DNA of 64,000 nucleotides from Rivularia sp. PCC 7116 (GTDB lineage Bacteria > Cyanobacteriota > Cyanobacteriia > Cyanobacteriales > Nostocaceae). How positions within the stretch are numbered: position 1 is the first letter of the stretch; the number at the start of each line of letters is the position of its first letter. Location: NCBI RefSeq assembly GCF_000316665.1, contig NC_019678.1:682001-746000 (forward strand). Direction: 5' to 3'. The position numbers and the translations under genes are program-made. A model generated the notes under the pieces. It was given only the letters and a program-made list of their open reading frames with translations, did no database searches and had not been told where the DNA came from. Below are positions 20,182 through 26,961 of the stretch, piece by piece.

Positions 20182-20943
20182 CTAACTTGATACTTTGCTT
20201 TCGTCTTCCACTGGAAAAAACTCCTTAGTATCTGGAGAAAAAGTCCAAGCAATTCCATCTGGATCTTTATTTCGACTCCATTCTGGAAATTGTGGATCGT
20301 CTCTACGCTTGAACACCGTGCTGGAATAAACTCCTAAACGTTTAGCAAGCTCGGATTGAATCAAAGAACCCAAGAACAGTTGTTTCTCCAGAGGCTTGTT
20401 GACATGCTCTGCGTGTTCTACAGTTTCTTCTGGCAATTCTTCCACAGTTGCTAATTCAACAACTGGCTCTCCCTCAACTTTTACGGGAACAGTTTCAAGT
20501 AGTTCTTTGTTTAAAGTCGCAGTCGGCTGCTTACTAAAGTCTATTTCCGGTTCGCTACTATCAAGGATGCTGCCTAAAGTATTAGCAGTCATAAAATAGT
20601 AGACTTTATTGCCATCATCCGAATCAGCAATACTCGCGCCAAATTCAGAAGCTTTAGCATCTAAATATCGCTTTGCCTTGCCTCCATTGAAATTACCTTG
20701 CAAAGCTAAATCCATAGGGGTAATTCGACCTTGGTTTTCTCCAATTAGCTTTTGGAAAACCGGGTTTACCTTACTACACCATTGCTGCCATCTATAGGTT
20801 CGCCACAAATTAAACCCAATAAGTACGGCAAAAAATCCCAGCAAGACTCGCCAAGCTGAGACTAGGAAGATAATTAAAAACGAAAGTGGCAAAAGTAGAA
20901 GCAAAAAACCTTTGCCCGAGGTTTCTAGTGTTTTTTCACTCAT
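20182..20943 (-). CDS. Conserved cyanobacterial membrane-anchored protein of unknown function
   Basis: A 253-residue protein. The N-terminus has one or two hydrophobic segments (residues 13-45, LLLLLLPLSFLIIFLVSAW and following). A soluble region then contains a small folded unit (about 60-120, RITPMDLALQGNFNGGKAKRYL), an acidic linker (about 135-185), and a compact C-terminal unit from about 190. The DLALQGNFNGGKAKRYLD part looks like a winged-helix-like helix-turn-helix. The C-terminal QSELAKRLGVYSSTVFKRR resembles a DNA-binding helix-turn-helix. That would be unusual in a membrane protein, and no function is claimed. No operon partner is visible. Confidence 0.6.
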   Translation of the reverse strand: MSEKTLETSGKGFLLLLLPLSFLIIFLVSAWRVLLGFFAVLIGFNLWRTYRWQQWCSKVNPVFQKLIGENQGRITPMDLALQGNFNGGKAKRYLDAKASEFGASIADSDDGNKVYYFMTANTLGSILDSSEPEIDFSKQPTATLNKELLETVPVKVEGEPVVELATVEELPEETVEHAEHVNKPLEKQLFLGSLIQSELAKRLGVYSSTVFKRRDDPQFPEWSRNKDPDGIAWTFSPDTKEFFPVEDESKVSS

Positions 20944-21391
20944 GCCTAATTTTATTGCTAAGTGATTTATTTTAGGAAATATTATTATCTTGGCAAAAAT
21001 TGGGACAAATATTTGTATTGTTTGTAGATTTGCTGGAAAATTTTTTGGAAATAATCAATTTATCTACAGTTGGAGATTATTGTAGATTCGCCAGCAAATC
21101 CTCAAACAAGACTATATTTCTGTGATTTTAGACATATAAAGGCAAAAATAGTCATGAGTATTACATTCAGGCAAAATGAGCAAATATTGTGACCAGCAAT
21201 ACCAGCATTAAATCAAATGTTATCGTTTGGTGATATTTGAGATCGAAGAGTTAGTGGTCTGTTTACTAGCTTTGATAGGGTTTATCCAATCCCACTACTT
21301 ATTTCTAATTCTCCAGTAGGCTGCTGTAAAACCTTTCAAATTTAATCCAATCTAACAGCAGCACTACCTAAAAGAATAATTTTTTAATCTC
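20944..21391. other. Gene-free stretch before the tRNA-Y RNA array
   Basis: About 450 nt without convincing frames. Short near-repeats of TTTGCTGGAAAAT and TTCGCCAGCAAATC are present at 21029-21097. Nothing else was recognised. Confidence 0.4.
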
Positions 21392-21420
21392 TTGACACTC
21401 TATAATACATATACTACATT
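21392..21420 (+). promoter_or_regulatory. Candidate sigma-70 promoter of the tRNA-Y RNA array
   Basis: A perfect -35 hexamer TTGACA at 21392-21397 is followed after 17 nt by TACATT at 21415-21420 as a -10. A start near 21427 would lie about 70 nt before the first composite RNA. It is the best promoter-like sequence upstream of the array and of the Ro gene. Predicted by eye only. Confidence 0.5.
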
Positions 21421-21498
21421 AGTAATACAGAGCGAGAAACACAGAAAATTGTTTCTGCTGTCTAATTACACAAAAAACTCAAAATTTCAAATATTTAA

Positions 21499-21628
21499 GC
21501 AGGGATAGTTTAGTAGCCTAGAACGCCGTAAATATCCTTATTCACAACTAGCCCCATAGGGGACGAAGAATTTAGGGTTATCGCCTTCCACGCCGGAGAC
21601 GCGGGTGCAAATCCCGCTCCCTGCTCCA
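21499..21628 (+). ncRNA. Composite RNA 1: tRNA-Gly(TCC)-like body with inserted Y RNA-type hairpin
   Basis: Acceptor GCAGGGA (21499-21505) pairs perfectly with TCCCTGC (21618-21624) and is followed by T and an encoded CCA. The D stem is GTTT/GAAC (21508-21524) and the T stem GCGGG/CCCGC (21601-21617). A 54-nt insert (21529-21582) splits the 5' strand of the anticodon stem between positions 29 and 30. Without it, CCGGC/GCCGG would form a perfect stem with loop CTTCCAC, anticodon TCC. The insert folds as a hairpin: CCCC (21552-21555) with GGGG (21559-21562), then GACGAAG at 21562-21568, matching the GNCGAANG motif of bacterial Y RNAs. Odd points: the T loop is TGCAAAT, not TTC, and the D loop lacks the GG pair. 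These suggest a tRNA mimic. Confidence 0.75.
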
Positions 21629-21661
21629 ATTAAATTTAATTCATGAGTTATAACTTTTGAG

Positions 21662-21826
21662 GTAGGGGTGGCCGAGTGGTTTAAGGCAGCAACTTTTATT
21701 CCTTGATTAACAACTTGCCCGCTTAAGGGACGAATATTAAGGGTTATCGTAATTTTTGACAATAGAGCTATCTGAAAATTAATTTTCAGAGGTATCTGTT
21801 CGTAGGTTCGACTCCTACCCCCTACA
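21662..21826 (+). ncRNA. Composite RNA 2: class II (Ser/Leu-like) tRNA body with inserted Y RNA-type hairpin
   Basis: Acceptor GTAGGGG (21662-21668) pairs with CCCCTAC (21819-21825). The D arm is GCC-GAGTGGTTTAA-GGC as in Ser tRNAs. The T arm is GTAGG/CCTAC with a normal TTCGACT loop. A long variable arm is present: CTGAAAA (21772-21778) with TTTTCAG (21783-21789). The Y-type hairpin core spans about 21698-21749, with CCTT/AAGG lower stem, ACAACTTGCCC, and GGGACGAATATT. Unlike RNAs 1, 3 and 4, I could not restore a clean anticodon stem by removing the insert, so the anticodon is undetermined. No CCA is encoded. Either a more decayed member or one that was never a working tRNA. Confidence 0.65.
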
Positions 21827-21857
21827 TCAAAAAAAAATCAAAACATCAATATTCATG

Positions 21858-21986
21858 TGGCGAGTAGCTCAGTTGGATAGAGCGACGGAAGTATATCCTT
21901 TTTCACAAACTTACCCTTCGGGGACGGAGAATTAGGTTTATCGTCTTAATCCGTGCGTCGCAGGTTCAAGTCCTGCCTCGCCACCA
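21858..21986 (+). ncRNA. Composite RNA 3: tRNA-Lys(CTT)-like body with inserted Y RNA-type hairpin
   Basis: Acceptor TGGCGAG (21858-21864) pairs with CTCGCCA (21977-21983), followed by CCA. The D arm GCTC-AGTTGGATA-GAGC and the T arm GCAGG-TTCAAGT-CCTGC are fully canonical. The insert lies at about 21890-21943, between position 31 and the U33 position. Without it, ACGGA (21885-21889) and TCCGT (21950-21954) pair perfectly around a loop ending TCTTAA, anticodon CTT (Lys). The hairpin tip is CCC-TTCG-GGG, a UUCG tetraloop, followed by GACGGAG. This is the member most like a true tRNA. A Lys-CTT tRNA is not usual in cyanobacteria, which normally decode both Lys codons with TTT (from general knowledge). 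Confidence 0.75.
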
Positions 21987-22011
21987 AAAAACCGAAACAA
22001 ATACATCTATG

Positions 22012-22136
22012 TGGTAGGTAGCTCAGGAGTTAGAGCGCTTAAACATCTTTGTTCAAAACTTGCCCTATCGGGGACGACGAATAAAGATTACCGCCTGTCA
22101 AGCGAGAGGTCGCGGGTGCAAATCCCGCTCTACCAC
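22012..22136 (+). ncRNA. Composite RNA 4: tRNA-Asp(GTC)-like body with inserted Y RNA-type hairpin
   Basis: Acceptor TGGTAGG (22012-22018) pairs with TCTACCA (22129-22135, one G-U). The D stem is GCTC/GAGC and the T stem GCGGG/CCCGC (22112-22128). The insert is 52 nt (about 22041-22092), again within the 5' strand of the anticodon stem. Its removal gives CTCGC or CTTGC pairing with GCGAG (22102-22106) and loop CTGTCAA, anticodon GTC (Asp). The hairpin lower stem is ATCTTT/AAAGAT, six perfect pairs differing from the sister copies by compensating changes. The tip is GCCC-TATC-GGGG, then GACGACG. The T loop is TGCAAAT as in RNA 1, lacking the U at position 55. It ends 36 nt before the Ro gene start. 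Confidence 0.75.
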
Positions 22137-22172
22137 CTTCCATTTTGTCCGTAAGGGCTGGGAGTTAAAATA

Positions 22173-23777
22173 ATGAACTATAAATTTTTTACTCAAAAAA
22201 ATCAAAAAACGCCACAAAATCAACCCATCCCTGGCAGAGAAGCAGAAATGATTCGGGGACGTAGCGGTGGTTATATGTTTGATGCTGGTATATGGCAAAT
22301 GCTGCGCCGCTGTTTGCTGATTGGTACCGCAAAAAGTACTTATTATGCTGGGAAGCGTGAATTAACAGAAGATTTTGTCTCAACCGTGCAAGAAGCTATT
22401 GCTAAAAATCCCAGTCGCGTTGCTGAAGAAATTCTTTATGCTAGCGATGGACGTGCCATCAACAACAGCGCTCCTATTTTTGCTTTAGTGTTGCTTTCTA
22501 TGGGTGAAACACCTGAAGCTAAAGCTGCTTTTACAGAAATCTTTCCGAAAGTTGTCCGTACTGGAAGTCATTTTTATGAATGGTTGAGCTATACAAAGTC
22601 GCTGCGAGGTTTTGGTAAAGTTGTGCGGGAAGCCGGTAAAACTTGGTTATCTCGCCCCGATGCTAAAGGTTTGGCTTATCAATTGTTGAAATATCAGCAA
22701 CGTCATGATTTTACAAACCGCGATGCTTTGAGGTTGTTTCACGTTAAACCACCAACTCCCGACCATGAATTATTGTTTCATTGGGTAGTCAAAGGTTGGG
22801 AAGAATTACCAACGAATATTCCCAGTGAAGCTTTGGCACAAATTTGGTGGTATGAATGGTTGAAGCGCAATCCAGATAGAGCTACTGAAGCAATTACTAA
22901 AGGACGCTTAACCCATGAAATGACTGCACCAGTAGCCAAAATGGATAAGCAAGCTTGGCAATTGTTATTCAATGAAATGCCAATTGGTGCAATGTTGCGT
23001 AACCTAGGTTCGCTAACTGAATTAGATGTATTACGAATCGATGAACCTGCAAGCCTCGATAGAGTTGAAGCTGTTTTAAATAGTAAAGAACATTTGCGTA
23101 AAGGACGTATTCATCCCATTGATGTTTTGAAAGCCCTCAAAACCTATCAGTCGGGAGGTAAATTAGGACGCAGTAAAAAAACTTGGAATCCAGTTAGCCG
23201 TATTGTAGACATTTTGGAAAAAGCGGTAGAACTGTCTTTTGATGTGGTCGAACCCACAGGTAAAGTGTTCATGCACGCTGTTGATATTTCTGGTTCCATG
23301 TCTTACACCAGTGTGAGTTCTATTGGACTTACCTGCTGTGAAATTGCCACAACGATGGCGCTGGTTACCGCAAAAGCTGAGAAAAACTACATGATTCGCG
23401 GGTTTGCTACAGACTTCCGCAACTTGGGAATTACTGCTAAAGATAGTTTTAGTTCGGCGATCGCCAAAGCTAGCAGTCAAAACTTTGGCGGAACTGATGC
23501 TTCAGTTGCTTATGAATGGATGATTAAAAACAACTTCAAAGCCGACGTAATTTGTTTTTGGACTGACTCAGAAAGCTGGGCTGGTAGAAGTCATCCATCG
23601 CAAGCTTTGGCAAGATATCGCGAAAGAGTAAATCCCAATGCCAAAGCTGTCTACGTCACTCTGGCACCTTACCGGATTACTTTGGTAGACCCCAAAGACC
23701 CTTTTTCCTGGGACATTGGCGGATTTGACCCAGGTGCGCCGCGTTTGATTCAGATGTTGGCTAAGGGTGGTTTCTAA
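22173..23777 (+). CDS. rsr: Ro60/Rsr-type TROVE and von Willebrand A domain RNA-binding protein
   Basis: A 534-residue orthologue of the Ro 60-kDa autoantigen. The N-terminal two thirds (about residues 25-360) are the TROVE HEAT-repeat ring that binds Y RNAs and the ends of misfolded RNAs. The C-terminal third is a vWA domain with a complete MIDAS: DISGSM near residue 371, the Thr in GGTDAS, and FWTDSES. In Deinococcus, Rsr and a Y RNA gate polynucleotide phosphorylase for RNA decay and quality control. The ATG at 22173 has GGGAG at 22160-22164. Four composite RNAs with Y-type hairpins lie just upstream and one downstream, strongly suggesting that these are its RNA ligands. The protein is intact. 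Confidence 0.93.
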   Translation: MNYKFFTQKNQKTPQNQPIPGREAEMIRGRSGGYMFDAGIWQMLRRCLLIGTAKSTYYAGKRELTEDFVSTVQEAIAKNPSRVAEEILYASDGRAINNSAPIFALVLLSMGETPEAKAAFTEIFPKVVRTGSHFYEWLSYTKSLRGFGKVVREAGKTWLSRPDAKGLAYQLLKYQQRHDFTNRDALRLFHVKPPTPDHELLFHWVVKGWEELPTNIPSEALAQIWWYEWLKRNPDRATEAITKGRLTHEMTAPVAKMDKQAWQLLFNEMPIGAMLRNLGSLTELDVLRIDEPASLDRVEAVLNSKEHLRKGRIHPIDVLKALKTYQSGGKLGRSKKTWNPVSRIVDILEKAVELSFDVVEPTGKVFMHAVDISGSMSYTSVSSIGLTCCEIATTMALVTAKAEKNYMIRGFATDFRNLGITAKDSFSSAIAKASSQNFGGTDASVAYEWMIKNNFKADVICFWTDSESWAGRSHPSQALARYRERVNPNAKAVYVTLAPYRITLVDPKDPFSWDIGGFDPGAPRLIQMLAKGGF

Positions 23778-23843
23778 TTGATTAAATAATTAAATATGAG
23801 ATGGGGAGATAGAATTAAAAATTTCTCTCCTTCTCTCAATCAC

Positions 23844-23954
23844 GGCGGGTTTTCCTTGTTCGCAACTTGCCTATCTGGGGACGATGAATTTAGGATTACT
23901 GGATAAAATCTCCACCATTGTGGGGATGAACGGGTTCAATCCCCGTACCCGCCT
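23844..23954 (+). ncRNA. Composite RNA 5: Y RNA-type hairpin in a reduced tRNA-like body (no D arm)
   Basis: Acceptor GGCGGGT (23844-23850) pairs perfectly with ACCCGCC (23947-23953). The T arm ACGGG-TTCAATC-CCCGT (23930-23946) is canonical. The D arm is missing: the Y-type hairpin starts right after the acceptor strand (core about 23853-23899, with GCAACTTGCC, TATCT, GGGGACGATGAAT and CCT/AGG lower pairs). A second hairpin of eight pairs follows, ATCTCCAC (23908-23915) with GTGGGGAT (23920-23927), with only a 4-nt loop and so no usable anticodon. This looks like a YrlA-type Y RNA whose tRNA-like module mimics only acceptor and T arm. It lies 66 nt after the Ro gene stop and could be co-transcribed. 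Confidence 0.7.
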
Positions 23955-24191
23955 TTATTTCTAATGTTTACAAATATATTATTTCTTTTATTCACTAAAA
24001 TATATTTCAATCACAAGAAGGTTTAATTTAATATTTAGTATTTGCTAATCATTAATTTAAACAGGATAAATGTGTACTAAGAATGATTTATTTATATTCA
24101 TAAATATGCCTTGAGAGCAGTTTAGTAAAAATATATAACTGTTAAATTATTGATGAAAATTATTTGCAGTTTATAATTTAATACCAAAAAA

Positions 24192-24866
24192 ATGGCATTT
24201 AAAGGCGTAATTTTAGATGTAGATGGAACTCTTGTTCTCAGTAACGATGCTCATGCTAATGCTTGGGTAGAAGCGTTTGCGAAATACGGTTATGAAGTCA
24301 AATTTGAGGAAGTAAGACCTTTAATGGGAATGGGTGGGGATTATATAATTCCTAAATTTGCGCCGGGACTTTCTGATGAAGAAGGCACAGGTAAAGAAAT
24401 TAGTAGTTACCGTAAGGAAATAGTTCTTGATAAATATATTCCGAATGTTTCTCCTGCAAATGGTGCAAGGGATATGGTTTTGAAGTTGAAGGAAGAAGGT
24501 AAACGTATTATAATTGCAACTTCAGCAAGCGATAAAGAACTCTCAGCTTTACTCAAGATTGCCAAAGTAGACGATATTCTCAGTCAAGATGACGCTACAA
24601 GTTCTGACGATGCCGAAAATTCAAAGCCAGCACCGGATATTGTAGAAGCTGCTTTGAAAAAGTTTGATATGCAGCCTGAAGAAATCGTGATGATAGGGGA
24701 TACTCCATACGATATTGAAGCTGCAAACAAAGCCGGAGTCAAAGTAATTGCAGTACGTAGCGGTGGTTTTGATGATTCTCGGCTTTCTAAAGCTATCGCA
24801 ATTTATAATGATGCCGCCGATTTGGTTGAAAACTATGACAGTTCGACTTTAGCGAGTGCGGGATAA
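24192..24866 (+). CDS. HAD-superfamily phosphatase, phosphoglycolate-phosphatase-like
   Basis: A 224-residue HAD hydrolase of subfamily IA. Motif I is LDVDGTLV with nucleophile Asp9 and acid/base Asp11. Motif II is IIATSAS, motif III includes the Lys in NSKPAPDI, and motif IV is GDTPYDIEAA. A helical cap lies between motifs I and II (about residues 17-85). The closest functional types are phosphoglycolate phosphatase and beta-phosphoglucomutase; substrate cannot be fixed from sequence. It is cytoplasmic. It follows the Ro locus by about 240 nt on the same strand, with no evidence of a functional link. Confidence 0.85.
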   Translation: MAFKGVILDVDGTLVLSNDAHANAWVEAFAKYGYEVKFEEVRPLMGMGGDYIIPKFAPGLSDEEGTGKEISSYRKEIVLDKYIPNVSPANGARDMVLKLKEEGKRIIIATSASDKELSALLKIAKVDDILSQDDATSSDDAENSKPAPDIVEAALKKFDMQPEEIVMIGDTPYDIEAANKAGVKVIAVRSGGFDDSRLSKAIAIYNDAADLVENYDSSTLASAG

Positions 24867-24975
24867 TATTTATATTTCTGTGTCGTTTGTAATAGATTTA
24901 CTTTTATCGTAGTGTGGTTAAGAAAGGGTTATCTGAATTTCTAGCCACTTACATAAAATATCAAATTCCGCATTT

Positions 24976-25272
24976 ATGAAATTAATTGCTTTAGTGCTGG
25001 TTTCTCTAAGTATTATATTTTCATTCGCTTTCCCCGCGAATGCTGCAATAACCTGCAAGGATTATAATGGACAAGAAGTGTGCGTTCTTAATATTAAGCG
25101 TAGTGCTAAGAGATATTGGAATTACAGAACGACTATTAGTATTGATGGCAAAAAACAACCTACAGAAATTTATAACTGTCGTAGCGAATACAAAATTAAA
25201 AATGATGGAAAACTAGTAAGGTTTAAGGAAGATGGTGTTGGTAATTTGATTTGTAAATATTTTAAGAAGTAG
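24976..25272 (+). CDS. Small secreted protein, unknown function
   Basis: A 98-residue protein with a clear N-terminal signal peptide (hydrophobic residues 3-19, cleavage likely after ANA at 21-23). The mature part is about 75 residues and rich in Lys and Tyr. It has four Cys (in ITCKDYNG, EVCVLN, YNCRSEY and NLICKYF), which could form two disulfides in the periplasm. I do not recognise the family. It stands between the HAD gene and a small membrane frame, with its own leader. The signal peptide and even Cys number make it a likely real gene. Confidence 0.6.
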   Translation: MKLIALVLVSLSIIFSFAFPANAAITCKDYNGQEVCVLNIKRSAKRYWNYRTTISIDGKKQPTEIYNCRSEYKIKNDGKLVRFKEDGVGNLICKYFKK

Positions 25273-25401
25273 TTGATGTTATCTGTTTGATAGCGATTTC
25301 TAAATAAATTAAACTGCAGAGACGCAGAGGACGCACAGATGATAAATAGAGAAATAGATAGCTCATTTTATTGTTAAAAATGAGTTTTTTTCGATGAGAT
25401 T

Positions 25402-25518
25402 TTATTTATTTTGTGCCACAAGTATACAAGCGAGAACAAATACGGTAAAACCTACATAGCTAAATACAGTTATCCAATCCTGCCAGTTTGGAGGAAGTAT
25501 TAAAGATGAATTATTCAT
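25402..25518 (-). CDS. Possible 38-residue single-span membrane protein
   Basis: A short frame from ATG at 25518 to TAA at 25402. It starts MNNSSLILPPNWQDW and continues with about 20 hydrophobic residues (ITVFSYVGFTVFVLACILVA), then a short polar tail. The layout resembles small subunits of photosynthetic or respiratory membrane complexes, but I cannot match it to a named one. No strong ribosome site is visible. Plausible, not proven. Confidence 0.45.
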   Translation of the reverse strand: MNNSSLILPPNWQDWITVFSYVGFTVFVLACILVAQNK

Positions 25519-25727
25519 TGGTTGAAAATTAAGAACAGATTTTAATTAACTTTCTCTAAATTAAATTTAAATTGAAAGTGGTTACTAAAGTCAATGGAAA
25601 AGTATAAAAATATCGAGAATATATTCAACGTATATTAACATATTATGCAAAAGTAGAACGTCGCATAATCCCGACGATTAATTGAAATATAAACTGTTTT
25701 TTATATAGTGTTTGAGATAGATTCTGT

Positions 25728-26105
25728 TTAATCTGTTACTTTGCATTGTTCAATTTCAGCGATAGCTAAGAGTAAAGTGTCTTCGATGTAAGAGCGGAAT
25801 TTAAGGGTTATATCAGAATCGCTATTCAAACAGTTTATGAGTAATTCATTCGCGAAGTAGTATTCATATAATAATTCTTCTTGTTTTTTATTGAACTGCC
25901 AATCATGTCCAATATTGCGATGTTTCACTAACATAATTCTTAATTTCTCAGAGAGTTCATTAAAATTACGTTCCCATTTTAATTTCCAGGAATTTGCATC
26001 TTCTTCAAAAGACGTGGTAGATGAAAATATTTTTAGTTGTAAAATTCGCCGCACTTTAATCGTTGTAGCTTTACCAGATAGAGAAGCTGAAATATTTGAA
26101 TTCAA
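25728..26105 (-). CDS. Orphan C-terminal helical segment of a cyanobacterial NACHT protein
   Basis: A 125-residue soluble helical protein. The stretch IGHDWQFNKKQEELLYEYY followed by ANELLINCLNSDSDITLKF and IEDTLLLAIAEIE matches, from memory, the C-terminal helical region of large cyanobacterial NACHT NTPases. Those are NLR-like proteins, many with defence or signalling roles. Here there is no NACHT ATPase domain in the frame or beside it. The frame is either a relic of a lost NLR-like gene or a stand-alone partner. The first 30 residues (SLSGKATTIKVRRILQ) may be unrelated sequence fused by decay. Family assignment is moderate. Confidence 0.5.
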   Translation of the reverse strand: MNSNISASLSGKATTIKVRRILQLKIFSSTTSFEEDANSWKLKWERNFNELSEKLRIMLVKHRNIGHDWQFNKKQEELLYEYYFANELLINCLNSDSDITLKFRSYIEDTLLLAIAEIEQCKVTD

Positions 26106-26197
26106 TAGAACAAGCTTGATTGACTATTGGAAACTCTGGAATTATCGACTTAAAATATTTATAATCTGAATTAATTAAAAATATTGTACTTCTTTTT

Positions 26198-26251
26198 AGT
26201 CTGCACAGGCAGACTTTGTTTATGTAGCCCCAGACTTGTAGTCTGAGGGCT
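26198..26251 (-). terminator. REP-like double palindrome, probable terminator of mobA
   Basis: First palindrome AGTCTGC (26198-26204) with GCAGACT (26209-26215). Second, nested: AGCCC (26226-26230) and CAGAC (26231-26235) with GTCTG (26241-26245) and GGGCT (26247-26251). It lies just after the mobA stop on the minus strand. The same layout occurs at 35474-35527 with different inner sequence, so it is a dispersed repeat. Confidence 0.55.
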
Positions 26252-26255
26252 ATTA

Positions 26256-26861
26256 TTATTTCAAATCCCCCGGATAATTACAATTCAACAACATCAAATC
26301 AATTTTTTCATCAACTTCTAAAGCTTCAACTTCAATCCCTGAAAGCAATTTTTGAAACGAACGCTTTCCAGATTTCAAAAAACTATCTAATTCAATTTTC
26401 ACCTCTTTACGATAACACCCACACATCGGTTCCCAAATATCCGCACGTCGAGGGACTAAAGCCAATGTTGAAGCTGGTATTTGTGAAAGTTTATTTATCC
26501 AGCTTTGAATAATTTCTACATCTAATAAAGGTAAATCGCAAGCAAGTAATAGTATCCAATCAGCAGAAATTTGTTCCAACCCCTCGGATAAACCATTTAC
26601 TGGTCCTTTCCCCGGTTGCGTTTCAATTAGATAATTACAATTTGACGGCAAAATATTTTGATAGCGTTCAACCCAAGGAGTCAAAATGTAAACTTTTTGG
26701 GTACATTCAGCAGCAACTTGATAAACCCGTTGCAACATCGGTTTGCCTTTGTAGAGTAGAAGTGCTTTATCTATTCCCATACGAGAACTTTTACCACCTG
26801 CGAGTATTAAAGTAGCGATGGAGGAATTGGGAGATAGGGAGGTAGGGAGATGGGGAGACAA
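26256..26861 (-). CDS. mobA: Molybdenum cofactor guanylyltransferase
   Basis: Attaches GMP to molybdopterin to make the bis-MGD form of the molybdenum cofactor that nitrate reductase needs. The 201-residue protein has the nucleotide-binding signature LILAGGKSSRMGIDKALL near the N-terminus and LLLACDLPLL with the metal-binding Asp in the middle, as in MobA. Its place downstream of narB and narM fits supply of cofactor to NarB. No ATG precedes the signature; the start is probably TTG at 26861, in a G-rich repeat that makes the upstream region hard to read. Cytoplasmic. Confidence in function is high, in the start moderate. Confidence 0.92.
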   Translation of the reverse strand: MSPHLPTSLSPNSSIATLILAGGKSSRMGIDKALLLYKGKPMLQRVYQVAAECTQKVYILTPWVERYQNILPSNCNYLIETQPGKGPVNGLSEGLEQISADWILLLACDLPLLDVEIIQSWINKLSQIPASTLALVPRRADIWEPMCGCYRKEVKIELDSFLKSGKRSFQKLLSGIEVEALEVDEKIDLMLLNCNYPGDLK

Positions 26862-26865
26862 AGGT

Positions 26866-26903
26866 TAGAGGGGGTAGAGGGGGTAGAGAGGGAGAGGGGG
26901 TAG
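26866..26903. repeat. G-rich short tandem repeat
   Basis: Repeated units of GGGGGTAGA between narM and mobA, read as gttagagggggtagaggggg and a second variant block. It overlaps the mobA leader and may influence its translation. Confidence 0.6.
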
Positions 26904-26961
26904 ATTTTTAAATTCCTCAATCCTAATTCAAAATCTAAAATTTTAATGACCTTTGAGCTAT

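Noticed and set aside
21499-22136. Inserts in the tRNA-like genes considered as group I introns
   Set aside because: At 52-54 nt they are far too short for a group I core and lack its P, Q, R, S elements; the Leu-TAA group I intron of cyanobacteria is different.
21538-22298. Short minus-strand frames across the composite RNA genes
   Set aside because: They run through tRNA-like structure and the start of the Ro gene; no coding features.
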